Below are positions 43,592 to 51,647 of a DNA stretch of 64,000 bases, in pieces. Numbering within the stretch: position 1 is the stretch's first letter; every line of letters begins with the position of its first letter. A model generated the notes under the pieces. The model ran no database searches and had not been told where the DNA came from. It worked only from the letters and a program-made list of their open reading frames with translations. The translations under genes were made by a program, and so were the position numbers. The stretch is from Candidatus Methanoplasma cognatum (lineage in GTDB: Archaea > Thermoplasmatota > Thermoplasmata > Methanomassiliicoccales > Methanomethylophilaceae). The stretch is taken from contig WRLM01000003.1 of assembly GCA_009777615.1 (NCBI GenBank), positions 155,640-219,639 of the forward strand, given 5' to 3'.

Positions 43592-44059
43592 ATGGCCAAG
43601 ACCTTTGAAGAGGTGCAGAACATCCTGCCGAAAGACGCATTTGTCATCATGTCGGTCGTGCTCATAGCGACCGACGTCTTCATACTGATATGCTGTTTTA
43701 TCGAGTCTTTGAACATCCCCTTGTGGGTGTTCGGAGCCACATCCGTGATATTCGCGGCGATAATCGTCTTCTGTCTGTCGGTGAAGCTGAGGATCTTTGT
43801 CGAAAACGGCGTCATACACATCAGGTTCCTGAAAAGATATGCCATACCGTTCGGGGAGATCATCGATCATAAGGTGGGGGATATAGACGTGATACGCAAT
43901 TACAGCGGGTGGGGGATTAAGAAGGTGACCTTCAAAAACCTCATCTGCGCAGGATATGACAACGGGGTCTCCCTGAAACTGACGGGAAGGAGGGTCTTCA
44001 CTCTCTCTATCGGCGATCCTGATACATTCGCCTCGCTTCTCCCTCCGGCTCAGAACTGA
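43592..44059 (+). CDS. Membrane PH-like protein (DUF304/bPH-like)
   Basis: A 155-residue protein with two hydrophobic helices (residues about 17-36 and 43-64) followed by a ~90-residue beta-rich domain (VENGVIHIRFLKRYAIPFGEI, VSLKLTGRRVFTLSIGDP). That layout matches bacterial PH-like proteins in which two helices precede a pleckstrin-homology fold. The start ATG 43592 (MAKTFEEV) avoids reading through the antisense tRNA, which the longer open frame would do. Function unknown. Confidence 0.65.
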   Translation: MAKTFEEVQNILPKDAFVIMSVVLIATDVFILICCFIESLNIPLWVFGATSVIFAAIIVFCLSVKLRIFVENGVIHIRFLKRYAIPFGEIIDHKVGDIDVIRNYSGWGIKKVTFKNLICAGYDNGVSLKLTGRRVFTLSIGDPDTFASLLPPAQN

Positions 44060-44096
44060 TTGTAAGTATTATTAATCAACATATCATCGGCAGTTC

Positions 44097-44549
44097 ATGC
44101 AGGGCACGTTCCATTGGCTCAGGGTAAAGGTCTTCTGTTACGCCACAGAGAACGAAGAGCTTATCGGCGAAGCGATGGCTGAGCTTATCGGCACCGACGA
44201 GATAGAATGCGACACAGCGGACAGCGAGCACGGGAACAAGATATTGATATTAAGCTGCGAACTCCTCAAACAAAGAGAGTTTGTTCCCCTGTTCCAAAGG
44301 CTCGGGAAGGAATTATGCGGCGAGCTGAGAGACAGCCTTGAAGAGAGGATCGATGACGACTGCGTCCTGTATCTGAGGCTTGACAAGCAGGAGCTTGTGC
44401 AGGGAAGGTATGCCGCGGCGCATCACGGGGATGTTCTGTCATTAACAGGCAAGATCGTATCCCATCCCGCAAGGAAAGAGATCGCCGTTGGGAAAATGGC
44501 TGAATTCCTCAACTCTCTTGAGTTTCCTGAGGAAGATCATCCTTCCTGA
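44097..44549 (+). CDS. COG1325-like predicted exosome/RNA-binding protein
   Basis: A 150-residue protein resembling the archaeal COG1325 group (ribosomal protein L5-like fold, predicted exosome-associated). Recognisable are FHWLRVKVFCYATEN at the start, CDTADSEHGNKILIL, LYLRLDKQELVQGRYAAAHHGD and VSHPARKE near the end. It probably binds structured RNA. A TATA-like ttattaat lies near 44071. Its final 41 bases overlap the convergent CorC-like gene, the longest such overlap in the window. Confidence 0.75.
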   Translation: MQGTFHWLRVKVFCYATENEELIGEAMAELIGTDEIECDTADSEHGNKILILSCELLKQREFVPLFQRLGKELCGELRDSLEERIDDDCVLYLRLDKQELVQGRYAAAHHGDVLSLTGKIVSHPARKEIAVGKMAEFLNSLEFPEEDHPS

Positions 44550-45801
44550 CAGGCCATATCCTTACTTCTTTCACACGGCGGCTTTTCATCGATCTCACTA
44601 TTATTCTTGCGCCACCGGTCTCTATCACATCGCCTTTTCTGGGAACCCCGTCTTTGTTGTGGGATATGAACTGGCTTACGGTGTGGTCCTGAAAATCTCC
44701 GGCATCGAATTCTACGCCTATCTTTTTCATGACGTCGAATATATTGGCTTCTCCGGGGACTATGAAGCTTCCGTCCTTCTCCTCATGGACCGGGTACCCG
44801 GCCACATCGCTCTCGTCCCATATATCGCCGACAAGCTCCTCCAGGATGTCCTCCATGCTCGCCAGCCCCAGGGTCCTGCCGAAGTTGTCCAGAACGATGG
44901 CGATATGGATGTGCGATCTCTGGAGTTCGGTGAGCAGGTTAGCTATGCTTACGTTCTCTGGAACGAACTTCACCGGCCTTATGATGTCGCCTATGGTGAA
45001 ATCATCGTCCGCGAGGTATTTGGAGAAGAAATCTTTCGAGTGGACCAAACCGATTATGCGGTCCACGGAATCTTCATACAGCGGTATCCTTGAGTATTCG
45101 CTCTCCAGAAATAGTTTCTTAAGGTCTTCGACCTCAGTCTTCATATCGGCGGCGACGATGTTGGCCCTCGGCGTATACACCTCGGAGACCTTGATGTCAT
45201 CGAACTGCATCGCGGATTTCACCAGCTCGCCTTCGCTCCTTTCGAGCGCTCCTTCTTCGGCCACTTCGTCTATCATCACGAAAAGTTCATCTTCGGTGAA
45301 GGAAGGAGTTTCGGCGGAATCGTTCTTTGCGTTCCTCGACAGGAAGTTCGAGAGCTTCATGAACACCCACGATATGGGCGTGAGCATCACCATCACCACC
45401 TGCAGGGAGCCCGCCAGCTTCAGCGCGTAACGTTCGGCGTTCCTTTTTGCCAGGGTCTTCGGGATTATCTCCCCGAATATCAGTATCAACGTGACCATGA
45501 ACACCGTCGCGACGATGACCCCCATTGCAACGCCCAGCAGCTCTGCGAACACCATTGTTCCAAGTGTTGACAATGCGACGTTCACCACGTTGTTACCGAC
45601 GAGCGCCGTTATCAGGAGCCTGTCGTAGTTGTCATGGATCCGAAGCGCCTTCTCTGCATTCTTGTTCCCCTCGTAGGCCTGATTCTTGATCTTGATCGGA
45701 TTCGCGCCTGTATAAGCTGTCTCCGAGCAGGAAAAATATGCCGAAAAAACGACCAGCACCGCCATCAGCAGAATTATAATTATCAGGGACAGATCATCCA
45801 T
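44509..45801 (-). CDS. CNNM/CorC-type transporter (DUF21-CBS-CorC_HlyC)
   Basis: A 430-residue protein with a DUF21 membrane domain of four helices (residues about 5-185; SCSETAYTGANPIKI, FGEIIPKTLAKRNAERYAL), a CBS pair (YTPRANIVAADMKTEVEDL; IADIIRPVKFVPENVSIANLL-type segment) and a C-terminal CorC_HlyC domain (DGSFIVPGEANIFDVMKKIG). Members export Mg2+ or Co2+ or regulate Mg2+ balance, gated by nucleotide at the CBS pair. The N-terminal Pro-less pore motif is intact. The start ATG 45801 is unambiguous. Convergent overlap of 41 bases with the RNA-binding protein gene. Confidence 0.88.
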   Translation of the reverse strand: MDDLSLIIIILLMAVLVVFSAYFSCSETAYTGANPIKIKNQAYEGNKNAEKALRIHDNYDRLLITALVGNNVVNVALSTLGTMVFAELLGVAMGVIVATVFMVTLILIFGEIIPKTLAKRNAERYALKLAGSLQVVMVMLTPISWVFMKLSNFLSRNAKNDSAETPSFTEDELFVMIDEVAEEGALERSEGELVKSAMQFDDIKVSEVYTPRANIVAADMKTEVEDLKKLFLESEYSRIPLYEDSVDRIIGLVHSKDFFSKYLADDDFTIGDIIRPVKFVPENVSIANLLTELQRSHIHIAIVLDNFGRTLGLASMEDILEELVGDIWDESDVAGYPVHEEKDGSFIVPGEANIFDVMKKIGVEFDAGDFQDHTVSQFISHNKDGVPRKGDVIETGGARIIVRSMKSRRVKEVRIWPVRKDDLPQETQES

Positions 45802-46012
45802 CTATCAGACCGTCCCGGCAACTTTATTTATCAATTCGATTCCGACCTTACGCAGTGTTCTATTCAGAACATGAATATAAATTTTTATCCCACTTCGAGC
45901 TCCGAGCTGTGAAATGTCTATGCTATGTGTGTCAAGTCTGGGTGAAGTGTCAAAATAAAAATGGAAAGAAAAATAAAGTTATTTAAGGGGTTTTTGATCG
46001 TTTGGTAGCTAT

Positions 46013-46609
46013 TCAGATGCCCATTGAGCTCTTGACATCGGGCGATAGTGTCGCAATCAATGCATAGATGTACACGATCAGCCAGCACAGCAGGCCGATG
46101 GCATCTATCCACGCTCCGTCCACAAGGCAAACGATGGAACCTAATAGCGCAGATAACGCCAGTATGACGAACGCCACTATCAAGATCACCCAGAGGACCT
46201 TGCTTACAATGTTCTTGCTCTTGCCGCCAATCTTAACTGAAACCCACAGAAGGATCAGACCGACGATTATCTGGACAATGAACGTGCCCATGCCTGCGCT
46301 GAAGCTCTCTAGCTCTAGCCAGTCTGCGGCCGCATAGAACAGCGCCGCAAGTATTGTAATTATACCAACGACCCTCACTAGCCCCGCCAGGATTGTTACT
46401 TTGTCATTGGAACCGCCGCGAACGTTTATTCCGTAGAACAATATCAGCACGCCGAAGATTAGGGATCCGATAGCTCTCAATGCAGCAACAGTTAGGTCTT
46501 CATCACCGTTCCATGCATCCACTACCTTTAATACTGCATAAATCAAGTTTATAAGGCCCACGATTATTAACGCGAGCCCTACATTTTTATTGTTGTCAAA
46601 GAATGACAT
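46013..46609 (-). CDS. Polytopic membrane protein of unknown function
   Basis: A 198-residue protein with about six predicted transmembrane helices (for instance GLALIIVGLINLIYAVLKVV, GTFIVQIIVGLILLWVSV, VLWVILIVAFVILALSALL) joined by very short loops. A short Asp/Asn-rich N-terminus and cytoplasmic tail PDVKSSMGI flank them. I recognise no family or functional residue; DUF308-like or short-chain integral proteins look alike. The flanking spacers (45802-46012 and 46610-46851) are AT-rich and hold no other gene I can support. Confidence 0.7.
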   Translation of the reverse strand: MSFFDNNKNVGLALIIVGLINLIYAVLKVVDAWNGDEDLTVAALRAIGSLIFGVLILFYGINVRGGSNDKVTILAGLVRVVGIITILAALFYAAADWLELESFSAGMGTFIVQIIVGLILLWVSVKIGGKSKNIVSKVLWVILIVAFVILALSALLGSIVCLVDGAWIDAIGLLCWLIVYIYALIATLSPDVKSSMGI

Positions 46610-46758
46610 AAATAGAAGCTAGCATTTGCATATATTTATATTATTCTTTTTTACATAGATTTTTTGTAGCTTTTTTTACCATCTGGGTCTTTTAAATTAT
46701 TAAAAAAAAGTCTCTTTTCATCTATATATTTCATGCTTTCGGATTACCTGATAAAGGA

Positions 46759-46790
46759 CCCGCCCTTGCGGGGACGGCCCGTATTTTTAT
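46759..46790 (+). terminator. Stem-loop with T-rich tail, possible small-RNA end
   Basis: A stem CCCGC/GCGGG with CCTT loop (46759-46772) is followed by gacggcccgtatttttatttt. No gene lies immediately upstream on the plus strand, but a TATA-like ctatatattt about 30 bases earlier suggests a short transcript. This is conjectural. Confidence 0.35.
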
Positions 46791-46851
46791 TTTACTTCTC
46801 CCATTTTATTTATATAACTATGCTGTAATCCCCGTCATAGGAGCTAATACC

Positions 46852-47076
46852 ATGCCGGCTGAGTTCAAATATGAAATAGTCGAAAAGATCGCAGTTCTCT
46901 CGGAATCGTCCAAAGGCTGGACGAAAGAGCTGAACCTGATAAAATGGAACGACAGGGACCCGAAGTACGATATAAGGGAATGGTCCCCTGACGGAGAGAA
47001 GATGGGGAAGGGCATAACGCTGTCCGATGAAGAGATGGCTGTGTTAAAAAGTGCCCTCGAGAGCAGAGAACTCTGA
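46852..47076 (+). CDS. YdbC/PC4-like single-stranded DNA-binding protein
   Basis: A 74-residue protein matching YdbC, a PC4-like homodimer that binds ssDNA and RNA. KYEIVEKIAVLSES, KGWTKELNLIKWNDRDP, KYDIREWSPDGEKMGKGI and TLSDEEMAVLKSAL are all diagnostic. It is a bacterial (Firmicutes-style) member; archaea have few. A TATA-like tttatataa precedes the gene and AGGAG lies 10 bases before the ATG. Possible transfer from gut-type bacteria is an inference. Confidence 0.88.
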   Translation: MPAEFKYEIVEKIAVLSESSKGWTKELNLIKWNDRDPKYDIREWSPDGEKMGKGITLSDEEMAVLKSALESREL

Positions 47077-47245
47077 GAACTCCCCCCAAACCATTTAAAA
47101 AACACCACTTACAGTCAGGTTTTCATAGCAACGTTTTTAAGCTAAATGACATGTCTCCTTATAGGCATTCAAATATTGCTCCTGGTCCATCGTTGAAGAG
47201 GTAAAGGTAGAGTATTGGGAATACCCAAAAGTAAGAGGAATAAAA

Positions 47246-47443
47246 ATGGCCTACGGAAGCGGAGGATACAGGGGAGATCGCAGGGATCAGCCCAAGGAAT
47301 ACTTTAAGACGAAATGCTCAGACTGCGGGAACGAGTGCGAAGTACCGTTCAAGCCTACACAGGGAAGGCCTGTGTACTGCAGGGACTGCTTCAAGAAGCA
47401 CCAGCCGGAAGGTAGGGGCGACAGAGAAAGAAGAAGGTTCTAA
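47246..47443 (+). CDS. CxxC-x17-CxxC zinc-ribbon protein
   Basis: A 65-residue basic protein with a single zinc ribbon: CSDCGNECEVPFKP and CRDCF, the two CxxC pairs about 17 residues apart, framed by Gly/Arg-rich ends (RGDRRD, GDRERRRF). This small archaeal/bacterial family is of unknown role; the Arg-Gly ends suggest RNA binding. AGAGGAATAAAA places a Shine-Dalgarno before ATG 47246. The ~150-base leader carries an inverted repeat TTGGG-AATA-CCCAA at 47215-47228. Confidence 0.85.
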   Translation: MAYGSGGYRGDRRDQPKEYFKTKCSDCGNECEVPFKPTQGRPVYCRDCFKKHQPEGRGDRERRRF

Positions 47444-47465
47444 ACCTTCTTTTAAACGTTTTACT
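47432..47465 (+). terminator. Terminator overlapping the CxxC protein stop codon
   Basis: An 8-bp stem AGAAGGTT/AACCTTCT (47432-47450) spans the TAA stop and is followed by tttaaacgttttac. Confidence 0.6.
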
Positions 47466-47649
47466 TTTCATTCATTCTTTTACGTTCTTTGTATTCTTCT
47501 CTCATTTTGATCTGGAAGAACACACCAGCTATCGTCCAAGTTATGATCAGTACGGATATCCCGGCCACCATAAGCAGAACTCCGGCCAGCTTGCTGCTCA
47601 TAAAATAGACCGCCACCCCGGCTGCGGCCGCGATCAGGCCGATGGCCAT
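47461..47649 (-). CDS. Small two-helix membrane protein
   Basis: A 62-residue protein from ATG 47649 (MAIGLIAAAAGVAVYFM) with two transmembrane helices and a Lys/Arg/Glu-rich cytoplasmic tail (KMREEYKERKRMNEK). The frame is open upstream to 47745, overlapping the PPOX-like gene, and an AAGGT motif 13 bases before ATG 47649 is distant, so the start is uncertain. Not recognised. Confidence 0.5.
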   Translation of the reverse strand: MAIGLIAAAAGVAVYFMSSKLAGVLLMVAGISVLIITWTIAGVFFQIKMREEYKERKRMNEK

Positions 47650-47698
47650 AGCCAGTATGTTTACCTTTTTCTCTTTTTCAAAGGTCAGCAGACCACCG

Positions 47699-48100
47699 TC
47701 ACAGTATCTGTGTCCCCGCCGTGTCGGACGATATGCCCTCATCATAAGCGGAGAGGACCTTGAATTCCAGGACCGCGACGGCTTTCATTTTCATCTTCTC
47801 AAGGTTATGGTTCATCCTTTCCAGAGCCGGCCCGGATGTCATTCTTGAGGTCAGGACCGCCTGTATCGAATAGGCTTCCCTTCCATACCACACAAGGAAT
47901 TCCGCTTTGGGGCTGTGCACGAGGTTCCTGCATGTCGCATACATGTAGACCTCCCCGACGATGATCGTCTCATCGTCGGAAACAAGCAGACTTCCGCATA
48001 CTACCGCATGGGGGTCTCCCTCCGGCGATACCGTTGCCAAGACCTTGCTGGTCTCCGGCCGCTTTACCATATCAGCTATTTTGGGGATCAGCTTGACCAT
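47699..48100 (-). CDS. Pyridoxamine 5'-phosphate oxidase-fold flavoprotein A
   Basis: A 133-residue PPOX-fold protein from ATG 48100 (MVKLIPKIADMV). Signature segments are SKVLATVSPEGDPHAVVCG, IIVGEVYMYATCRNL and PKAEFLVWYGREAY, typical of small split-barrel FMN-binding proteins. The upstream open frame to 48193 looks non-coding, and a TATA-like ttttaaacc lies about 30 bases before the chosen start. Length and sequence are close to its neighbour at 48150-48548, from which it probably arose by duplication. It may bind FMN, F420 or heme; the substrate is unknown. Confidence 0.75.
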   Translation of the reverse strand: MVKLIPKIADMVKRPETSKVLATVSPEGDPHAVVCGSLLVSDDETIIVGEVYMYATCRNLVHSPKAEFLVWYGREAYSIQAVLTSRMTSGPALERMNHNLEKMKMKAVAVLEFKVLSAYDEGISSDTAGTQIL

Positions 48101-48149
48101 GTGAGTACCGCCGTCGGGTGTGAACCTAAGTGGTTTAAAACATGCCTTT

Positions 48150-48548
48150 TCAGGCCAGTTTTGTCCCTGCGTTCGGGGATGCTCCCTGTTCATATACGGC
48201 TTCTACTTTGAACACCCAGACCGCTGCCGCTTTGAGCCCTATTGCCTCAAGCTCCTTGTTCATGGCGTCGATCTCCGGGCCCTTGTCAAGACGCGCTTTC
48301 GCTGTGCAGTCTATCACAAAGGAATCCATTCCGGATGTGACGAGGAAAGCGGCTTTTGGGTTCTCGGAAAGGTTCTTGGATGACACTTTCATAAGGATCT
48401 CTCCGACGATCATCGTGTCGGCCGCCGGCGCCCCTATACTGCCGGCCACTACCGCATGAGGCTTTGCGTCCTTTGACGATGTCACAAGGACCTTGGTCGT
48501 TGTCCTGGCGTTGATCATTTCCAGCACGTTGTTAGGGATGTTTGTCAT
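48150..48548 (-). CDS. Pyridoxamine 5'-phosphate oxidase-fold flavoprotein B
   Basis: A 132-residue split-barrel protein, paralogous to the gene just downstream. Shared blocks are TKVLVTSSKDAKPHAVVAG, MIVGEILMKVSSKNL and PKAAFLVTSGMDSFV. It ends with a Lys/Ala-rich segment. ATG 48548 follows a GGTGA-type motif (acaggtgattaaATG). The pair forms a tandem duplication; 49 bases separate the two chosen reading frames. Confidence 0.77.
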   Translation of the reverse strand: MTNIPNNVLEMINARTTTKVLVTSSKDAKPHAVVAGSIGAPAADTMIVGEILMKVSSKNLSENPKAAFLVTSGMDSFVIDCTAKARLDKGPEIDAMNKELEAIGLKAAAVWVFKVEAVYEQGASPNAGTKLA

Positions 48549-48617
48549 TTAATCACCTGTAGAGAAATCTAATTACAGGTATATTTTAAGAACGGTCGTT
48601 CCTGGCATAGAAGAGCG

Positions 48618-48719
48618 TCACTCTTCTTTCGGCCTCTTGACCTTGTTCACGATCAGCAAGATCGCCGCGAAACAGGCTACCACTCCGATACAGATGTAGA
48701 ACTCTGATATCTCAAACAC
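48618..48719 (-). CDS. Possible 33-residue single-helix membrane protein
   Basis: GTG 48719 opens 33 codons: a short N-terminal VFEISEFYI, one hydrophobic helix (CIGVVACFAAILLIV) and a basic tail NKVKRPKEE. The helix plus positive tail is a good single-pass profile. There is no homolog I can name and no clear Shine-Dalgarno. Codon use is compatible with coding, but a frame this short may be chance. Confidence 0.35.
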   Translation of the reverse strand: MFEISEFYICIGVVACFAAILLIVNKVKRPKEE

Positions 48720-48750
48720 GAACGGAGTATCGTATGTTGATATTTATTCA

Positions 48751-49107
48751 TTATCGTTTGACGGAACGGATGTGCTGCACGACCGCCCTCAGCTTCCCCT
48801 CTTTGTAATGAGGGATGGGTTCGCACTCATATTCGCCGGCCATATTCCTGCACTTGAACTTGCACCCGCAGCGGTGCGGCCCTCCCAGGGTGTGGTTCGC
48901 GGTGCAGCTGTCGCAGCAGCAGGTTGCTCCGAAGATCTCATAACATTTCGAGCCTACCGCTTCCTCGATATGAATGCCCAGGCCCCGCTGCGCCGCGCGG
49001 TTCATCCATATCACATTCCTTTCGGAGTCATTGATGATTATCATGTCGTCTACCTGATCCAATATCATATTGAGAAGGCTCTCCGCGGAAACATCGTTGG
49101 CATCCAT
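48751..49107 (-). CDS. Cys-rich PAS-domain protein
   Basis: A 118-residue protein consisting of one PAS domain (ILDQVDDMIIINDSERNVIW, MNRAAQRGLG, HYKEGKLRAVVQHIRSVKR). Between the PAS helices and last strands sits a Cys cluster (GATCCCDSCTANH, RCGCKFKCRN) of seven cysteines over about 30 residues, which could bind Fe-S, zinc or heme. No kinase or output domain is attached, so it is probably a stand-alone sensor that binds another protein. The start ATG 49107 (MDANDVSAE) fits. Confidence 0.78.
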   Translation of the reverse strand: MDANDVSAESLLNMILDQVDDMIIINDSERNVIWMNRAAQRGLGIHIEEAVGSKCYEIFGATCCCDSCTANHTLGGPHRCGCKFKCRNMAGEYECEPIPHYKEGKLRAVVQHIRSVKR

Positions 49108-49290
49108 GATGATATGGCATCGCTTTGCCGCATAAATAATGATGATGTACCGGACAGACCCATAAAAAAAGACATGTGTTCATAAATTTTCGATTTTCGT
49201 AGTAATCCTGCGGATTTCAGACCTGTACAATCAAAAAATGAAATTACCATGAGAAAAAATCAAAAAAACACAGCGAGATATAAACAATAT

Positions 49291-49298
49291 TTTATACG
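49291..49298 (+). promoter_or_regulatory. TATA box of the ferredoxin-NADP reductase gene
   Basis: tttatacg lies 22-29 bases before ATG 49320, so the message is probably leaderless. The surrounding 212-base spacer is AT-rich and otherwise empty. Confidence 0.55.
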
Positions 49299-49319
49299 GA
49301 TAAATTATACGACCCTAAA

Positions 49320-50255
49320 ATGTGCTACGATGTCGTCATTATCGGCGCCGGACCTGGGGGACTTACGGCCGGCATATACGCTCGGTCGAAGATGATGAAT
49401 ACTCTGATATTGGAGGCGGGACGCGTCGGCGGACAGCTGACATGCCTGTATCCGGAGAAGGGAGTACATAACTATCCTGGCTTCGAGACCGTCCAGGCCA
49501 GAAAGCTGTCCGACAGGCTGTACGCTCAGGCGGAATCCATGGGCTGCGACATCCGGGAGAACGAAAAGGTCATGGAGATCAACGACGGCAAGGAAGAGCT
49601 TCTTGTCGTCACAAAAAAAGAAACTTACCGCACAAAGTCCGTGATCATAGCAATAGGCATGGGCAGTTTCCACCCGAAGAGAATGGACTGCCCCGGTGAG
49701 AAGGAATTCACCGATAAGGGGGTGACATACATACTCCCTGTGAAAGAAGAGCTTGTGGACCAGAGGGTGGTCATGTTCGGAGGGGGGAACAGCGCGATAG
49801 AGATGGCGCTCATCTCGGACACCGTCACGGATACCACGATCGTCCACAGAAGGCCGGAGTTCAGGGCGGACGAAAGCAACGTCAACGATCTCAACAACAG
49901 CAACATCAGGACGATAATGAGCGCCAATGTGGTGTCCTTCAACGGGAAGAGCTGCCTCGAGAGCGTCACTTTGGACCAGGGTGGGAAGGTGTTCGACGTG
50001 CCGGTGGACCTGGCGGTCATCAACATCGGAATAAACTCGGACCTCACCGATCTGAAAAAATGGGGGATAGACCTTACTTCCGAAGGGTTAGTGAAGGTCG
50101 GTTTCGACATGACCACCAACCGCCACGGTATATTTGCCTGCGGGGATGCGGTAGACTACCCCGGAAAATACAAACAGATCATAACTGCCTGCGGGGAAGC
50201 GGCCACTGCCGTCATCAGTTCATATAAATTCGTAAAGAAACCCTACTGGGCATAA
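49320..50255 (+). CDS. Type II ferredoxin-NADP+ reductase (thioredoxin-reductase-like flavoprotein)
   Basis: A 311-residue flavoprotein of the thioredoxin reductase fold. FAD-binding GAGPGGLTAGIYA lies at residues 9-21 and the NADPH-site GGGNSAIEMAL near residue 160; GDAVDYPGK is the second FAD motif. The redox-active CxxC of thioredoxin reductase is missing: where it should be (about residue 135) the chain reads GVTYILPVKEEL. With GGQLTCLYPEKG this matches the YumC-type ferredoxin-NADP reductase rather than TrxR. It probably exchanges electrons with the 54-residue ferredoxin encoded convergently downstream. Confidence 0.82.
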   Translation: MCYDVVIIGAGPGGLTAGIYARSKMMNTLILEAGRVGGQLTCLYPEKGVHNYPGFETVQARKLSDRLYAQAESMGCDIRENEKVMEINDGKEELLVVTKKETYRTKSVIIAIGMGSFHPKRMDCPGEKEFTDKGVTYILPVKEELVDQRVVMFGGGNSAIEMALISDTVTDTTIVHRRPEFRADESNVNDLNNSNIRTIMSANVVSFNGKSCLESVTLDQGGKVFDVPVDLAVINIGINSDLTDLKKWGIDLTSEGLVKVGFDMTTNRHGIFACGDAVDYPGKYKQIITACGEAATAVISSYKFVKKPYWA

Positions 50256-50265
50256 AATTGTTTTC

Positions 50266-50295
50266 TCAGCGGGAGGTCCCGCTGACTTTGTTTTG
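50266..50295 (+). terminator. Terminator between the reductase and ferredoxin genes
   Basis: An 8-bp stem TCAGCGGG/CCCGCTGA with AGGT loop (50266-50285) followed by ctttgttttgg on the plus strand. Confidence 0.65.
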
Positions 50296-50309
50296 GCGGT
50301 CCTTCCGGA

Positions 50310-50474
50310 TCATTCCACTATGGCGTCAGAGGGGCACTCGTCTATGCATGCTCCGCAGTCGATACATTTGTCCTGATCGATGACTGCTACATCATCGACG
50401 ACAATCGCTCCCTCGGGGCAGGCATCCACGCATGCTCCGCATGCTACGCACTCTGCTTCTATTACTTTCGGCAT
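50310..50474 (-). CDS. 2x[4Fe-4S] ferredoxin, 54 residues
   Basis: ATG 50474 opens a 54-codon frame with two clusters: CVACGACVDACP and CIDCGACIDECP, each CxxCxxCxxxCP. It starts MPKVIEAECVACG. A GAGGTG Shine-Dalgarno lies 6 bases before the ATG. It is a clostridial-type low-potential ferredoxin and the likely electron partner of the Type II reductase at 49320-50255. Confidence 0.93.
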   Translation of the reverse strand: MPKVIEAECVACGACVDACPEGAIVVDDVAVIDQDKCIDCGACIDECPSDAIVE

Positions 50475-50603
50475 ATTTTACACCTCAATCTTGTAACCTA
50501 TGTTAGTATTTTAACGTTTCCGAGATTTGCTGGCACCCTTTGAAGAGCAAACTCCCGCCGTGTCTGCTCCATCTGATTTATACTGTTATTTCGATACTCC
50601 GCC

Positions 50604-51647
50604 ATGGATATTCTCAGCGGTTCCGTGCTTACGGCGGACGGCGTCATAGAGGGATATGTCTGCATTGAAGGCGGCGTCATAACATCCGTTGAAGAGGGCG
50701 CTCCTCCGGAAAAGCCCCTTGCCGCCGGCCTCATAGTGCCTCCGATGGTCAATTCTCACACCCACTGTGCGGACGCGGGCCTGAAGATACCTCCGGGTAT
50801 GACGATGGAGGAATTGGTCGCTCCGCCGGACGGGCTCAAGCACGTTCACCTCAGGGGTCTTGAGGATTCAGCCCTGGAGGATGACATAGCCGCCTATGCG
50901 GAAGCCTCCCGCTGGAACGGGATAGGGGCCTTCATAGACTTCAGAGAGGGCGGGGAAAGAGGGTGCAGGATCCTCAGGAGAGCCGCTCCTTCGTCGGTGA
51001 TACTGGGCAGGCCTTTGAGCGAAGAATACGATCAGGACGAGATATCCCGGATACTTGACGCATCGGACGGCATAGGCATCTCGAGCATATCCGACATGAA
51101 TCACAGATACATAGAGAATGTGGCCGACCAGGTCAGGGACAGCGGGAAGATGTTCGCCATCCACGCCAGCGAAAGGAGGAGAGAGGACATCGATCTCATT
51201 CTGTCGTTCGACCCGGCGTTCGTCGTCCACATGGTGGAAGCGACGGACTCGGACCTTCTGAAGTGCGCAGAGACGGAGGTTCCCATCGTAGTATGCGCCA
51301 GATCCAACCTGTATTTCAAGAAGATGCCTCCGGTGAAAAGGATGTTCGACTGCGGTGCGGACGTCGCCATAGGTACCGACAACGCAATGTTCGGCGGCCC
51401 CGACATGCGCTCGGAGGCCTCCGCGTTCAGAGATGTCCTTCTTTCCCAAGGCGGCTCCGCCGAAGATGTCGCGGACCCTATGTTCAGCAACGGAAGAAAA
51501 ATATTATATCCGGGCAACAAAATCCATATTTCTGTGGGGATGCCGGCGGATCTGACCGTGCTTCCCTGCTCCGGAAGGTTCGATATGAACGAGATCCTGC
51601 AAAACAGGGGCCCCATATTCAGATATGGGCCGGAATGGAGGAATTGA
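50604..51647 (+). CDS. Amidohydrolase-superfamily enzyme (cytosine deaminase/atrazine chlorohydrolase-like)
   Basis: A 347-residue metal hydrolase. Metal ligands: NSHTH at residues 50-54 (HxH), IHASE near 195 and MVEA-associated His near 215, and GTDNAMFGGPDM near 265 with the catalytic Asp. It is short for the family (about 400-450) and has a compact beta-sandwich. Subfamily substrates are purine or pyrimidine derivatives and other C-N bonds; not determinable here. Its stop is followed directly by a universal stress protein gene (zero spacing), so the two form an operon. Confidence 0.84.
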   Translation: MDILSGSVLTADGVIEGYVCIEGGVITSVEEGAPPEKPLAAGLIVPPMVNSHTHCADAGLKIPPGMTMEELVAPPDGLKHVHLRGLEDSALEDDIAAYAEASRWNGIGAFIDFREGGERGCRILRRAAPSSVILGRPLSEEYDQDEISRILDASDGIGISSISDMNHRYIENVADQVRDSGKMFAIHASERRREDIDLILSFDPAFVVHMVEATDSDLLKCAETEVPIVVCARSNLYFKKMPPVKRMFDCGADVAIGTDNAMFGGPDMRSEASAFRDVLLSQGGSAEDVADPMFSNGRKILYPGNKIHISVGMPADLTVLPCSGRFDMNEILQNRGPIFRYGPEWRN

